NCBI GenBank assembly: GCA_905397405.1
Contig: CAJPVJ010000053.1
Coordinates: forward strand, 1-51,092
Direction: 5' to 3'
DNA length: 51,092 nt
Source of the DNA: Oppiella nova
Taxonomy: Eukaryota > Arthropoda > Arachnida > Sarcoptiformes > Oppiidae
The position numbers were made by a program, and so were the translations under genes. Every line of letters begins with the position of its first letter. The first letter of the stretch is position 1. Positions 19,805-25,174 of the stretch are shown piece by piece. The notes below the pieces were generated by a model. It was not told the origin of the DNA. It ran no database searches and saw nothing but the letters and a program-made list of their open reading frames with translations.

Positions 19805-20782
19805 ATGTTACAGTTTACATTCTTAGGGACATCCTCTGGTGTGCCCACATTAACACGCAATGTGTCAGGTTTAGCGATTCATTATTGCAAAAGCAAAGAC
19901 TGGATATTGGTTGATGCAGGCGAAGGTACACAGCATCGTATTCAACAAGCAAAACTCTCTTTACAACATTTAAAAGCCATTTGCATTACGCATGTACACG
20001 GCGATCATTGTTATGGCTTGATGGGTTTACTGGCAAGTGCTGGTATGAATGCACGCAAAGATCCGATCACGCTGATTGCACCCAAAGAAATTCAGCAATG
20101 GTTTGCAGTAACCTGTCAATTCACTGAACTTTTCCTGCCTTATCCAATACATTTTATCGATGTAAATACTTTGACGAATCCCTTTCAATTGGATGAGCAT
20201 ATTTCCATTGACGTTCATCACTTACACCACCGTGTGACAAGTTATGCTTATGGTTTTAAAGCGACACAAACTCAGCGCAAACTCAATGTTGACGTTTTAA
20301 ATCAACTCAAAATTCCAAAAGGTAAACTATGGGGTGATCTACAACAAGGTCAAAATATTGAGTGGAATGGGCAGTCCGTCTTAAGTCAAGATGTTCTCAT
20401 TCAAAACACTCAAAGTGTTTATGCCATTGTCGGTGGAGATAACGATCAGCCAGAATTACTATCGAACGCTTGTCAGGATGCAGCACTGCTGATTCATGAA
20501 ACAACCTATACTCAATCGATATTAGACAAAGTAGGCGCAGGCCCAATGCACAGTTCTGCGAAAATGGTCGCTGAGTTTGCAGAATCGATTCAACTACCTA
20601 ATTTAATTGCAACGCATCTCAGTGCCCGTTACCACGATGCACAAGGTGTGCAAAGCATTGGTAATGAAATTGCCCAGTACTATCATGGCAATTTTTACAT
20701 TGCTGATGATTTTGATCAGTATGAACTAAATATGCACGGCGAATTAACACAGTTTCGCACTGGGAAACCCTGGGAAAAGTAA
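19805..20782 (+). CDS. rnz: Ribonuclease Z
   Basis: This is a metallo-beta-lactamase-fold endonuclease that trims tRNA 3' trailers. The 325-aa short-form (ElaC type) protein has the N-terminal FLGTSSGVPTLTRNVS and the zinc motif THVHGDH at 62-68. The later ligands are in VGGDN, HETTY and THLSARYHD. Its position between the repair regulator rtcR and rsr is suggestive, but no sigma54 promoter is seen in front of it. The hairpin TGGGAAAA/TTTTCCCA at 20771-20790 encloses its stop codon. Confidence 0.93.
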   Translation: MLQFTFLGTSSGVPTLTRNVSGLAIHYCKSKDWILVDAGEGTQHRIQQAKLSLQHLKAICITHVHGDHCYGLMGLLASAGMNARKDPITLIAPKEIQQWFAVTCQFTELFLPYPIHFIDVNTLTNPFQLDEHISIDVHHLHHRVTSYAYGFKATQTQRKLNVDVLNQLKIPKGKLWGDLQQGQNIEWNGQSVLSQDVLIQNTQSVYAIVGGDNDQPELLSNACQDAALLIHETTYTQSILDKVGAGPMHSSAKMVAEFAESIQLPNLIATHLSARYHDAQGVQSIGNEIAQYYHGNFYIADDFDQYELNMHGELTQFRTGKPWEK

Positions 20783-21273
20783 TTTTCCCAACTTCAATTT
20801 AACGCTATGCAATATTATTGAATCATAGATGGTCGTTCTATCGTGTGGAGATATGGATATCGCCCATTGTGTAGGAATGCTGGGTACAGGATCTATCCCT
20901 CGCCCAACATGAGCAAAACAAAGCTCAGCTTTGTTTGCAGCGCAAGGTTTGGCCTCATCTTCAAAAGGTGTGGCAGTGTAAGCTTTTTATATTCAAATAG
21001 TTTATTCCGCCATGCAATTAATTTAATTAAAAATATGAATTAAAAAAAACATCTTTTTGTGCCTGAGTTTTTAATAGGTTGACTATATCCCAACTAACTT
21101 TGCTTTTAGCTGGAGTTAGTGTCCTTTTTTATTTGCACAACATTAGGCTCATTGATTTTTTATTTTAAAAATAGAAATAAAGATAAAAACCTATAAATAA
21201 AGATATTTTATTTTATACCTTTTAAATTTAAAAACACATAACAACCGAACTTTTAAAATTTTTAAACTCATAA
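20783..21273. other. Non-coding region between rnz and the rsr promoter
   Basis: No convincing gene. It holds a dispersed palindromic repeat (20907-20956) and a weak terminator-like hairpin ACTAACT/AGTTAGT at 21093-21120 followed by CCTTTTTT. It ends in a very AT-rich stretch where RtcR enhancer sites would be expected. I could not define a shared enhancer motif. Confidence 0.5.
20907..20956 (-). repeat. Dispersed palindromic repeat, copy 1
   Basis: The inverted pair AACAAAGCT/AGCTTTGTT is flanked by TTGCAGCGCAAGG. The reverse complement shares the string CCTTGCGCTGCAAACAAAGC and then GCTTTGTT...TTGCTC with a second copy inside the MITE near 28636-28680. Confidence 0.65.
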
Positions 21274-21286
21274 AATCAGCCACTTA
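21274..21286 (+). promoter_or_regulatory. IHF consensus site upstream of the rsr promoter
   Basis: AATCAGCCACTTA fits WATCARNNNNTTR exactly. It begins 41 bp upstream of the start of the -24 element, the same offset as at the rtcB promoter. IHF bending between enhancer and sigma54 promoter is common. Confidence 0.6.
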
Positions 21287-21314
21287 AAAATAAAATTTCA
21301 TTCCAAAACAAAAC

Positions 21315-21331
21315 TTGGCACACTCTCTGCA
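21315..21331 (+). promoter_or_regulatory. Sigma54 promoter of rsr
   Basis: TTGGCACACTCTCTGCA carries the -24 GG and -12 GC elements at the correct spacing (consensus TGGCACN5TTGC). The start should be near 21341. The identical sequence precedes rtcB. An in-frame TTG inside this promoter is not the rsr start. Confidence 0.9.
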
Positions 21332-21374
21332 ATATCTATCTCAAGAAATTAAAAAATCACTTGAGGATGCTGTC

Positions 21375-23006
21375 ATGGCGAACAAGACAATTTTTGCCTC
21401 TAAACAACAGGCAAAACCAAAAACCATTGAATACAACGAAGCTGGTCGTCGTGCATATAAATTAAAATCTCGTGCCGCATTAGCGCAGCTTGCTGCAACA
21501 GGTACACTGAATCAGACCTTTTATCAAAATGCACAAGTGCAACTTGATAATATTCTAAACCTAGCGCTTGAAGTAGAGCCTGAATTTGTGGCTAAAACTG
21601 CAATTTATGCACGCCAAAAGGCACATATGAAAGATACACCTGTAGTGTTATTGGCTTTACTTTCTGAACTTGATGCAGAATTATTTAAGCAAGTTTTTCC
21701 TTTGATTATTGATAATGGAAAACAGTTGAGAAATTTTGTTCAAATCATGCGCTCTGGAATGATTGGTCGTAATTCATTAGGTTCATTACCGAAACGTATG
21801 GTCAATGAATGGATTCTTTCAGCATCGGATCAACAATTGATTGCGGCCAATATTGGAAACAGCCCTTCACTTGCCGATGTGTTAAAAATGACTCATCCAA
21901 AACCAAAGACAGTTCAACACGATGCTTTTTTTGCCTATGTCCTAGGAAAAGAATACCAACTTGTCCAACTACCGACTCAAGTGCAAGCATTGGAAGAGTT
22001 TCGATTGGGAACAGCAACACAAGTACCTAAAGTGCCGATGCAGCTTCTAACCAATTTAAATTTGAATGCGAAACAATGGGCCGAAATTGCAAAAAATGGT
22101 TCTTGGCAAATGCTACGTATGAACTTAAATACCTTCTTACGCCATGATGTTTTTAAAATCAAAGGAATGACAAAAATCATTGCCGATAAATTGATGGATG
22201 AGCAAGCCATAGCCAAAAGTCGAGTATTTCCATATCAATTGATGATGGCTTGGTCTGCACTTGCAGAGGATATGCCACATGAAATTGCCAATGCGCTAAA
22301 GTTTGCTATGCAGCGTGCCATCGCCAATGTACCGAAACTTGAAGGAAATGTGGTGATTGCGATTGATGTTTCCGGTTCGATGTCAAGTTCTGTGACAGGT
22401 TATCGTCAGGGTGCAACCTCTCAGTTACGTTGCGTAGATGCTGCTGCATTATTTGCTAGTGCATTTAAATATGTAAATCCAAATATTCGTTTGATGCCGT
22501 TTGATACTGAAGTTCGTCAATTATCCAATTTCAGCAAAGTACAGGAATATTTAAAACGAAAAAATTTTGGAAAACAGCAAAATTCAGAAATTGATATTTT
22601 TGCTTTGGCTAAAAAATTTGCCAGTATGTGTGGTGGTGGAACTGATTGCTCTAAGCCTTTGGAACTGTTAGTGAAAGAAAATGCCAAAGTCGATATGGTA
22701 ATTTACTTCTCTGATAATGAATCATGGGCAGATCAAGTTCCAAGATCACACCGAAAAACTGGGATGATGCATTATTGGAAACAGCTAAAACAGCATAACC
22801 CTGATGCAAAACTGGTGTGTGTTGATCTGCAACCCTATACCACTACGCAAATGCCTGAACATAGCGATGTGATGAATGTCGGTGGATTTTCCGATACGGT
22901 ATTTCAACTGATTGAAAGTTTTGCCAAAAATGAAATGCATGCAGATCATTGGGTAAACGAAATTGAAAAAATAGATATTACACAAACTCAGCTTTATGCA
23001 AGCTGA
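21375..23006 (+). CDS. rsr: Rsr, Ro60-orthologous TROVE-domain protein
   Basis: This is a bacterial Ro60 of 543 aa: a ring of HEAT-like helical repeats (TROVE domain, about 1-320) followed by a von Willebrand A domain with the MIDAS motif DVSGSMS at 331-337 and later GGGTDCSKP. Ro60 proteins bind Y RNAs on the outer face and single-stranded 3' ends in the central channel; in bacteria they work with exoribonucleases in RNA quality control. The start at 21375 has GAGGAT upstream. The alternative TTG at 21315 lies inside the sigma54 promoter. The Y-RNA-like array begins about 80 bp downstream on the same strand. Confidence 0.95.
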   Translation: MANKTIFASKQQAKPKTIEYNEAGRRAYKLKSRAALAQLAATGTLNQTFYQNAQVQLDNILNLALEVEPEFVAKTAIYARQKAHMKDTPVVLLALLSELDAELFKQVFPLIIDNGKQLRNFVQIMRSGMIGRNSLGSLPKRMVNEWILSASDQQLIAANIGNSPSLADVLKMTHPKPKTVQHDAFFAYVLGKEYQLVQLPTQVQALEEFRLGTATQVPKVPMQLLTNLNLNAKQWAEIAKNGSWQMLRMNLNTFLRHDVFKIKGMTKIIADKLMDEQAIAKSRVFPYQLMMAWSALAEDMPHEIANALKFAMQRAIANVPKLEGNVVIAIDVSGSMSSSVTGYRQGATSQLRCVDAAALFASAFKYVNPNIRLMPFDTEVRQLSNFSKVQEYLKRKNFGKQQNSEIDIFALAKKFASMCGGGTDCSKPLELLVKENAKVDMVIYFSDNESWADQVPRSHRKTGMMHYWKQLKQHNPDAKLVCVDLQPYTTTQMPEHSDVMNVGGFSDTVFQLIESFAKNEMHADHWVNEIEKIDITQTQLYAS

Positions 23007-23027
23007 ATGTATAAACAAATTTGATCG

Positions 23028-23075
23028 AGTCTCTTCAAGTGTTTACATTTAACAATGTCCACACTTGATAAGACT
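23028..23075 (+). other. Three-part hairpin at the 5' edge of the Y-RNA-like array
   Basis: The nested pairings AGTCT/AGACT, CAAGTGT/ACACTTG and ACATT/AATGT form a 48-nt hairpin right after rsr. No T run follows, so it is not a standard terminator. It has TACAT just after the second 5' arm, like the array units, and could be a degenerate ninth unit. Confidence 0.6.
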
Positions 23076-23088
23076 GGGTTAGATAAAA

Positions 23089-23151
23089 AGCACAAATGCC
23101 ATAGGAACTACATTTCAAGATTATGCTGTTTCTATATTTAATTGTTGTGCT
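23089..23151 (+). ncRNA. Y-RNA-like unit 1 (short head)
   Basis: Outer stem AGCACAA (23089-23095)/TTGTGCT (23145-23151). The internal loop is ATGCC against ATTTAATTG. Inner stem ATAGGAAC (23101-23108)/GTTTCTAT (23128-23135) with one G-U, then the box TACAT. The head is only 19 nt, with no tRNA-like domain. Confidence 0.75.
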
Positions 23152-23161
23152 AAGTAAGAAA

Positions 23162-23228
23162 TTGCCAAATGCAGATAGAACTACATTACTTTGAATAATT
23201 GATGTTTTATCGACACCTTTGTTGGCAA
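23162..23228 (+). ncRNA. Y-RNA-like unit 2 (short head)
   Basis: Outer stem TTGCCAA (23162-23168)/TTGGCAA (23222-23228). The internal loop is ATGCA against GACACCTTTG. Inner stem GATAGAAC (23174-23181)/GTTTTATC (23204-23211), then TACAT. Same architecture as unit 1 with different stem sequences, again with no tRNA-like head. Confidence 0.75.
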
Positions 23229-23236
23229 AATACATC

Positions 23237-23371
23237 GCATAAAATGCGTTAAGGACTACATCTTTAATGCGTAGGTCGGTGGTTCAAATCCACCCTTTTC
23301 ACGCTTTTCCAAGTTTGAAAAGTAGCTCAGTTGGATAGAGCAACGAAACGTCTTTAACATTTTGTTTATGC
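23237..23371 (+). ncRNA. Y-RNA-like unit 3 with permuted tRNA-like head
   Basis: Outer stem GCATAAA (23237-23243)/TTTATGC (23365-23371). Inner stem GTTAAGGAC (23248-23256)/GTCTTTAAC (23350-23358), then TACAT. The head holds a T arm GGTGG-TTCAAAT-CCACC (23278-23294), acceptor 3' strand CTTTTC (23295-23300), a 16-nt loop, acceptor 5' strand GAAAAG (23317-23322) and a D arm TAGCTCAGTTGGATAGAGCA (23323-23342). The acceptor is closed, so there is no CCA end. Confidence 0.85.
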
Positions 23372-23383
23372 AAAGCAGTAAAA

Positions 23384-23507
23384 GAATCAAATGTTTCAAG
23401 GACTACATCTTAAAATTGACGTCATCGGTGGTTCGAATCCACCCCATCATTTCGATGATGGTCGCCAAGCGGTAAGGCACGAGCGTCTTTGAAAAACTTG
23501 TTGATTC
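23384..23507 (+). ncRNA. Y-RNA-like unit 4 with permuted tRNA-like head (best preserved)
   Basis: Outer stem GAATCAA (23384-23390)/TTGATTC (23501-23507). Inner stem TTTCAAGGAC (23394-23403)/GTCTTTGAAA (23485-23494), then TACAT. Head: T arm GGTGG-TTCGAAT-CCACC (23427-23443), acceptor strands CCATCAT (23444-23450) and ATGATGG (23455-23461) capped by a TTCG tetraloop, and a D arm with loop AAGCGGTAA (23462-23479). The GG of the D loop and the TTCGA of the T loop are both present, so a tRNA elbow is plausible. Confidence 0.87.
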
Positions 23508-23517
23508 ACTTGTAGGG

Positions 23518-23537
23518 CAGTATATGAAAATATACTG
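23518..23537 (+). other. GAAA-tetraloop hairpin in the spacer between units 4 and 5
   Basis: CAGTATAT/ATATACTG forms a perfect 8-bp stem closed by GAAA. It occupies the longest inter-unit spacer (38 nt) and may separate or guide processing of neighbouring RNAs. Confidence 0.65.
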
Positions 23538-23545
23538 GGGCCATC

Positions 23546-23679
23546 AGTCCATCAAATACGCATAGGACTACATTAGAATTCACAGATCAGAGGTTAGATT
23601 CCTCTGCTGTATATACATACAGTCGCTTAAAGCAAAAGCGGTGAATTGTTTGTCTTATAATCAAATTTGTTGATGGACT
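23546..23679 (+). ncRNA. Y-RNA-like unit 5 with diverged permuted tRNA-like head
   Basis: Outer stem AGTCCATCAA (23546-23555)/TTGATGGACT (23670-23679). Inner stem ATAGGAC (23562-23568)/GTCTTAT (23652-23658), then TACAT. The head has an extra 7-bp stem AATTCAC/GTGAATT (23577-23583, 23641-23647) at the anticodon-stem position, a T arm AGAGG-TTAGATT-CCTCT (23589-23605), acceptor CTGTAT/ATACAG capped by ATAC (23607-23622), and a D-like arm CGCTT/AAGCG (23624-23640). Both elbow motifs (TTCRA and GG) are lost. Confidence 0.82.
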
Positions 23680-23697
23680 TGTGACCTATGTTTAAAC

Positions 23698-23781
23698 GAT
23701 CAAATGCCTGTTGGATTACATCGCGATCTCACGCACAGTATTTCGGGTACTGCACATATCCAACACCAACTTTTTTTGATC
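23698..23781 (+). ncRNA. Y-RNA-like unit 6 (short head, GGAT variant)
   Basis: Outer stem GATCAAA (23698-23704)/TTTGATC (23775-23781). Inner stem TGTTGGAT (23709-23716)/ATCCAACA (23758-23765), then TACAT. GGAT/ATCC replaces GGAC/GTCT, a compensated change. The head contains only a small hairpin CAGTA/TACTG (23736-23752), with no T or D arm. Confidence 0.78.
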
Positions 23782-23800
23782 TTGTATATGCAATAATGAA

Positions 23801-23925
23801 AGTAGATCAAATGCTTTGAGGACTACATTACGCGTTTGTCGGTGCTTCGATACCACCCTGTATGACAAAATACAGTAGCTCAGTTGGTAGAGCCACGACT
23901 GTCTTCTGCTCTTTGTTGATGTACT
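23801..23925 (+). ncRNA. Y-RNA-like unit 7 with permuted tRNA-like head
   Basis: Outer stem AGTAgATCAA (23801-23810)/TTGATgTACT (23916-23925) with one G-G mismatch. Inner stem GAGGAC (23818-23823)/GTCTTC (23901-23906), then TACAT. Head: T arm GGTG/CACC with TTCGAT in the loop (23841-23857), acceptor CTGTAT/ATACAG with a 6-nt cap (23858-23875), and a D arm TAGCTCAGTTGGTAGAGCCA (23876-23895) nearly identical to that of unit 3. Confidence 0.83.
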
Positions 23926-23953
23926 CTCATTATAATAAATAGATTTACACGAT

Positions 23954-24061
23954 AAGCAGTCACGAATATAGATTGGATTTCATGGTAACGCTTTAGTGTA
24001 GGGTTTAAACCCTCCTATCGTGTTCACTCACAAAATCTAATCTTAACGTTTGTGGCTGCTT
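23954..24061 (+). ncRNA. Y-RNA-like unit 8 (degenerate head)
   Basis: Outer stem AAGCAGTCAC (23954-23963)/GTGGCTGCTT (24052-24061), 10 bp with one G-U. Inner stem AGATTGGAT (23970-23978)/ATCTAATCT (24035-24043), then TTCAT in place of TACAT. The head keeps a T-arm-like hairpin AGGG-TTTAAA-CCCT (24000-24013) but no clear acceptor or D arm. Confidence 0.72.
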
Positions 24062-24063
24062 TA

Positions 24064-24089
24064 CTTTTTAAACTCATCATGTTTAAAAG
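24064..24089 (+). other. Hairpin downstream of unit 8
   Basis: CTTTTTAAAC pairs with GTTTAAAAG (one bulged T) around the loop TCATCAT. It follows unit 8 by 2 nt. It could be a processing hairpin or a weak terminator; no T run follows. Confidence 0.5.
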
Positions 24090-24126
24090 CGATGCTTGTG
24101 AATCAACAAAAAATTTGCTAGCTTGG

Positions 24127-24161
24127 AGACTCACCTTAAAACCAAAGACAGGTGTCAGTCT
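24127..24161 (+). other. Hairpin at the 3' edge of the RNA array
   Basis: AGACT/AGTCT and CACCT/AGGTG form a two-part hairpin just before the bS21-like gene. Its outer arms are the same pentamers as those of the hairpin at 23028-23075, in swapped order, so long-range pairing is possible but unproven. Confidence 0.5.
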
Positions 24162-24175
24162 GTAAAACGCAAATT

Positions 24176-24457
24176 ATGTCTATACAAGTTATTGTTGACG
24201 ATAACAATCTTGATCTTGCTTTAGAAAAACTAAGAGTTAAAAAGTACTATTTAGAAACTAACCACTGGTATAAGAAGTGCCAGAACTATCATGAAAAACC
24301 GCCAAGTAAAAGTCGTAAAAAAAGCGAACTGAAACTTTTAGATGGGCATAGTCAAATCCTAGAAGATGATCCTCTCGCACTGAGGTTAAAAATTCATATC
24401 GAAGAACATTATCAACCAACTGATGATAATACGATATGGGATATGAACAAAAATTAA
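24176..24457 (+). CDS. Small protein resembling ribosomal protein bS21
   Basis: This 93-aa protein has a first half with the bS21 pattern: a short beta start (MSIQVIVDDNN), then DLALEKLRVKK, a helix, and the basic signature YHEKPPSKSRKKSEL near 38-52, comparable to the YEKP-x-x-x-R-K-x-K motif of S21. Canonical bS21 is about 70 aa and ends in a basic helix. Here an acidic tail of about 40 residues follows instead. It is probably the last gene of the rsr transcript. A role in ribosome or 16S 3'-end biology is inference from resemblance only. The ATG at 24176 was chosen because the bS21 family starts there; the binding site is weak. Confidence 0.72.
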   Translation: MSIQVIVDDNNLDLALEKLRVKKYYLETNHWYKKCQNYHEKPPSKSRKKSELKLLDGHSQILEDDPLALRLKIHIEEHYQPTDDNTIWDMNKN

Positions 24458-24474
24458 GATTCACAAATTTCATC

Positions 24475-24514
24475 AAATCTAGCTTGGGAGAAGAAATTCT
24501 CCCAAGCTAGATTT
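24475..24514. terminator. Long perfect inverted repeat after the bS21-like gene
   Basis: AAATCTAGCTTGGGAGAA (24475-24492) pairs perfectly with 24497-24514 over 18 bp around a GAAA tetraloop. Only TTTCATA follows, so it is atypical as an intrinsic terminator, but it probably ends the rsr transcript or blocks 3' degradation. Confidence 0.65.
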
Positions 24515-24557
24515 CATACTATAATCTGTAACATGATAAATATCCTGAATAATAACA

Positions 24558-24944
24558 ATGCGTACTTGGTTTGCTTTCCTCTTATTTCCTTTACTAATTT
24601 TTGTATTCTTATTTTTCTTCTATGTCATTTTTTTACTTTCACTCACTTTGGGCTGCGGTTTCCGGCAAGAAGATATCCCAACCTGTTCAAAAATTTATTA
24701 TTTTTCAATTATATCAATTTTTCCAATAGCTATTTGGCTCGGCTATTTTACAACTAAATTAGCACCACATTGTGGAAGATATTTCCTTAGTAGTATTTAT
24801 AGCCTAATATTTTCAATCACTCTATTTGCATATTTACAAGGCTCTAAAATAAGCCTCATCTTTTCAATTGGTTTTAGCCTCCTTTTCTTATTATGTTTAA
24901 GCATTGGTTGTTTTATATTTTATTTAAAATATAAAAATAGATAA
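24558..24944 (+). CDS. Small membrane protein of unknown function
   Basis: This 128-aa protein is almost entirely hydrophobic, with four likely transmembrane segments (about 3-32, 46-66, 76-95, 100-122) and a short Cys-containing loop (CGFRQEDIPTCSK) between the first two. It lies between the two sigma54-controlled units, and no binding site is obvious. The hydrophobic composition alone could arise from AT-rich DNA, so the gene call is tentative. No family is recognised. Confidence 0.5.
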   Translation: MRTWFAFLLFPLLIFVFLFFFYVIFLLSLTLGCGFRQEDIPTCSKIYYFSIISIFPIAIWLGYFTTKLAPHCGRYFLSSIYSLIFSITLFAYLQGSKISLIFSIGFSLLFLLCLSIGCFIFYLKYKNR

Positions 24945-25030
24945 ATTACTATCTAAAATAATATTTAAATTTGCATGTTTTTTTTAAAACGCACATTTAA
25001 AATAAAATTTAAATTTATTTATTAACTACA

Positions 25031-25043
25031 AATCAATATCTTA
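25031..25043 (+). promoter_or_regulatory. IHF consensus site upstream of the rtcB promoter
   Basis: AATCAATATCTTA matches WATCARNNNNTTR exactly. It begins 41 bp upstream of the -24 element, as at rsr. Confidence 0.62.
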
Positions 25044-25071
25044 TAAAATAAAAATCAATTAAAAGACAAAG

Positions 25072-25088
25072 TTGGCACACTCTCTGCA
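25072..25088 (+). promoter_or_regulatory. Sigma54 promoter of the rtcB operon
   Basis: TTGGCACACTCTCTGCA is identical to the rsr promoter. The expected start is near 25099, which is the first base of the leader hairpin at 25100. Confidence 0.9.
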
Positions 25089-25099
25089 ATATACAAAGC

Positions 25100-25117
25100 A
25101 TACATCATGAGATGTAT
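25100..25117 (+). promoter_or_regulatory. 5'-terminal leader hairpin of the rtcB transcript
   Basis: ATACATC pairs with GATGTAT around ATGA. Given the predicted start it forms at the extreme 5' end of the mRNA, where such stems commonly protect against decay. Confidence 0.6.
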
Positions 25118-25126
25118 ATAAATATC

Positions 25127-25155
25127 ACCTGCCTGCAACCGCTTGGCAGGCAGGT
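25127..25155 (+). promoter_or_regulatory. GC-rich leader hairpin directly before the rtcB ribosome binding site
   Basis: ACCTGCCTGC pairs perfectly with GCAGGCAGGT (10 bp) around a 9-nt loop and is followed by TTTTG. The AAAGGA binding site starts 5 nt later. It could act in attenuation, translation control or RNA protection. Confidence 0.7.
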
Positions 25156-25174
25156 TTTGAAAAGGATCAAAACA

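Noticed and set aside
20843-21043. 66-codon ORF downstream of rnz
   Set aside because: It overlaps the dispersed palindromic repeat, has an odd composition, and has no binding site or recognisable domain.
21315-21374. N-terminal extension of Rsr from a TTG at 21315
   Set aside because: The TTG is part of the -24 element of the sigma54 promoter, and the predicted transcript starts downstream of it.
23035-23235. Minus-strand ORF of 66 codons within the array
   Set aside because: It runs antisense through units 1 and 2, whose structure explains the sequence. It has no ribosome binding site or family resemblance.
23323-23443. Reading the D arm of unit 3 and the T arm of unit 4 as one linear, intron-containing tRNA
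   Set aside because: The acceptor strands do not pair across that span. They pair perfectly within each permuted unit (CTTTTC with GAAAAG, CCATCAT with ATGATGG), and no CCA end or anticodon stem fits the linear reading.
23101-23985. CRISPR-like array based on the recurring AGGACTACAT string
   Set aside because: The repeat is about 10 nt, varies between copies, has irregular spacing (roughly 60-160 nt), and each copy is one arm of a local hairpin. No cas genes are present.
24533-24757. Alternative 74-codon frame overlapping the small membrane gene
   Set aside because: It overlaps the longer hydrophobic frame starting at 24558 and reads as Phe/Asn-rich AT noise. The longer frame has regular membrane segments.
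25127-25159. Calling the GC-rich rtcB leader hairpin a transcription terminator
   Set aside because: Only TTTTG follows, the ribosome binding site comes immediately after, and a terminator here would block the operon. It is listed as a leader element instead.
25112-25174. N-terminal extension of RtcB from an ATG at 25112
   Set aside because: It lies inside the leader hairpins, has no binding site, and the RtcB family starts near the ATG at 25175 behind AAAGGA.
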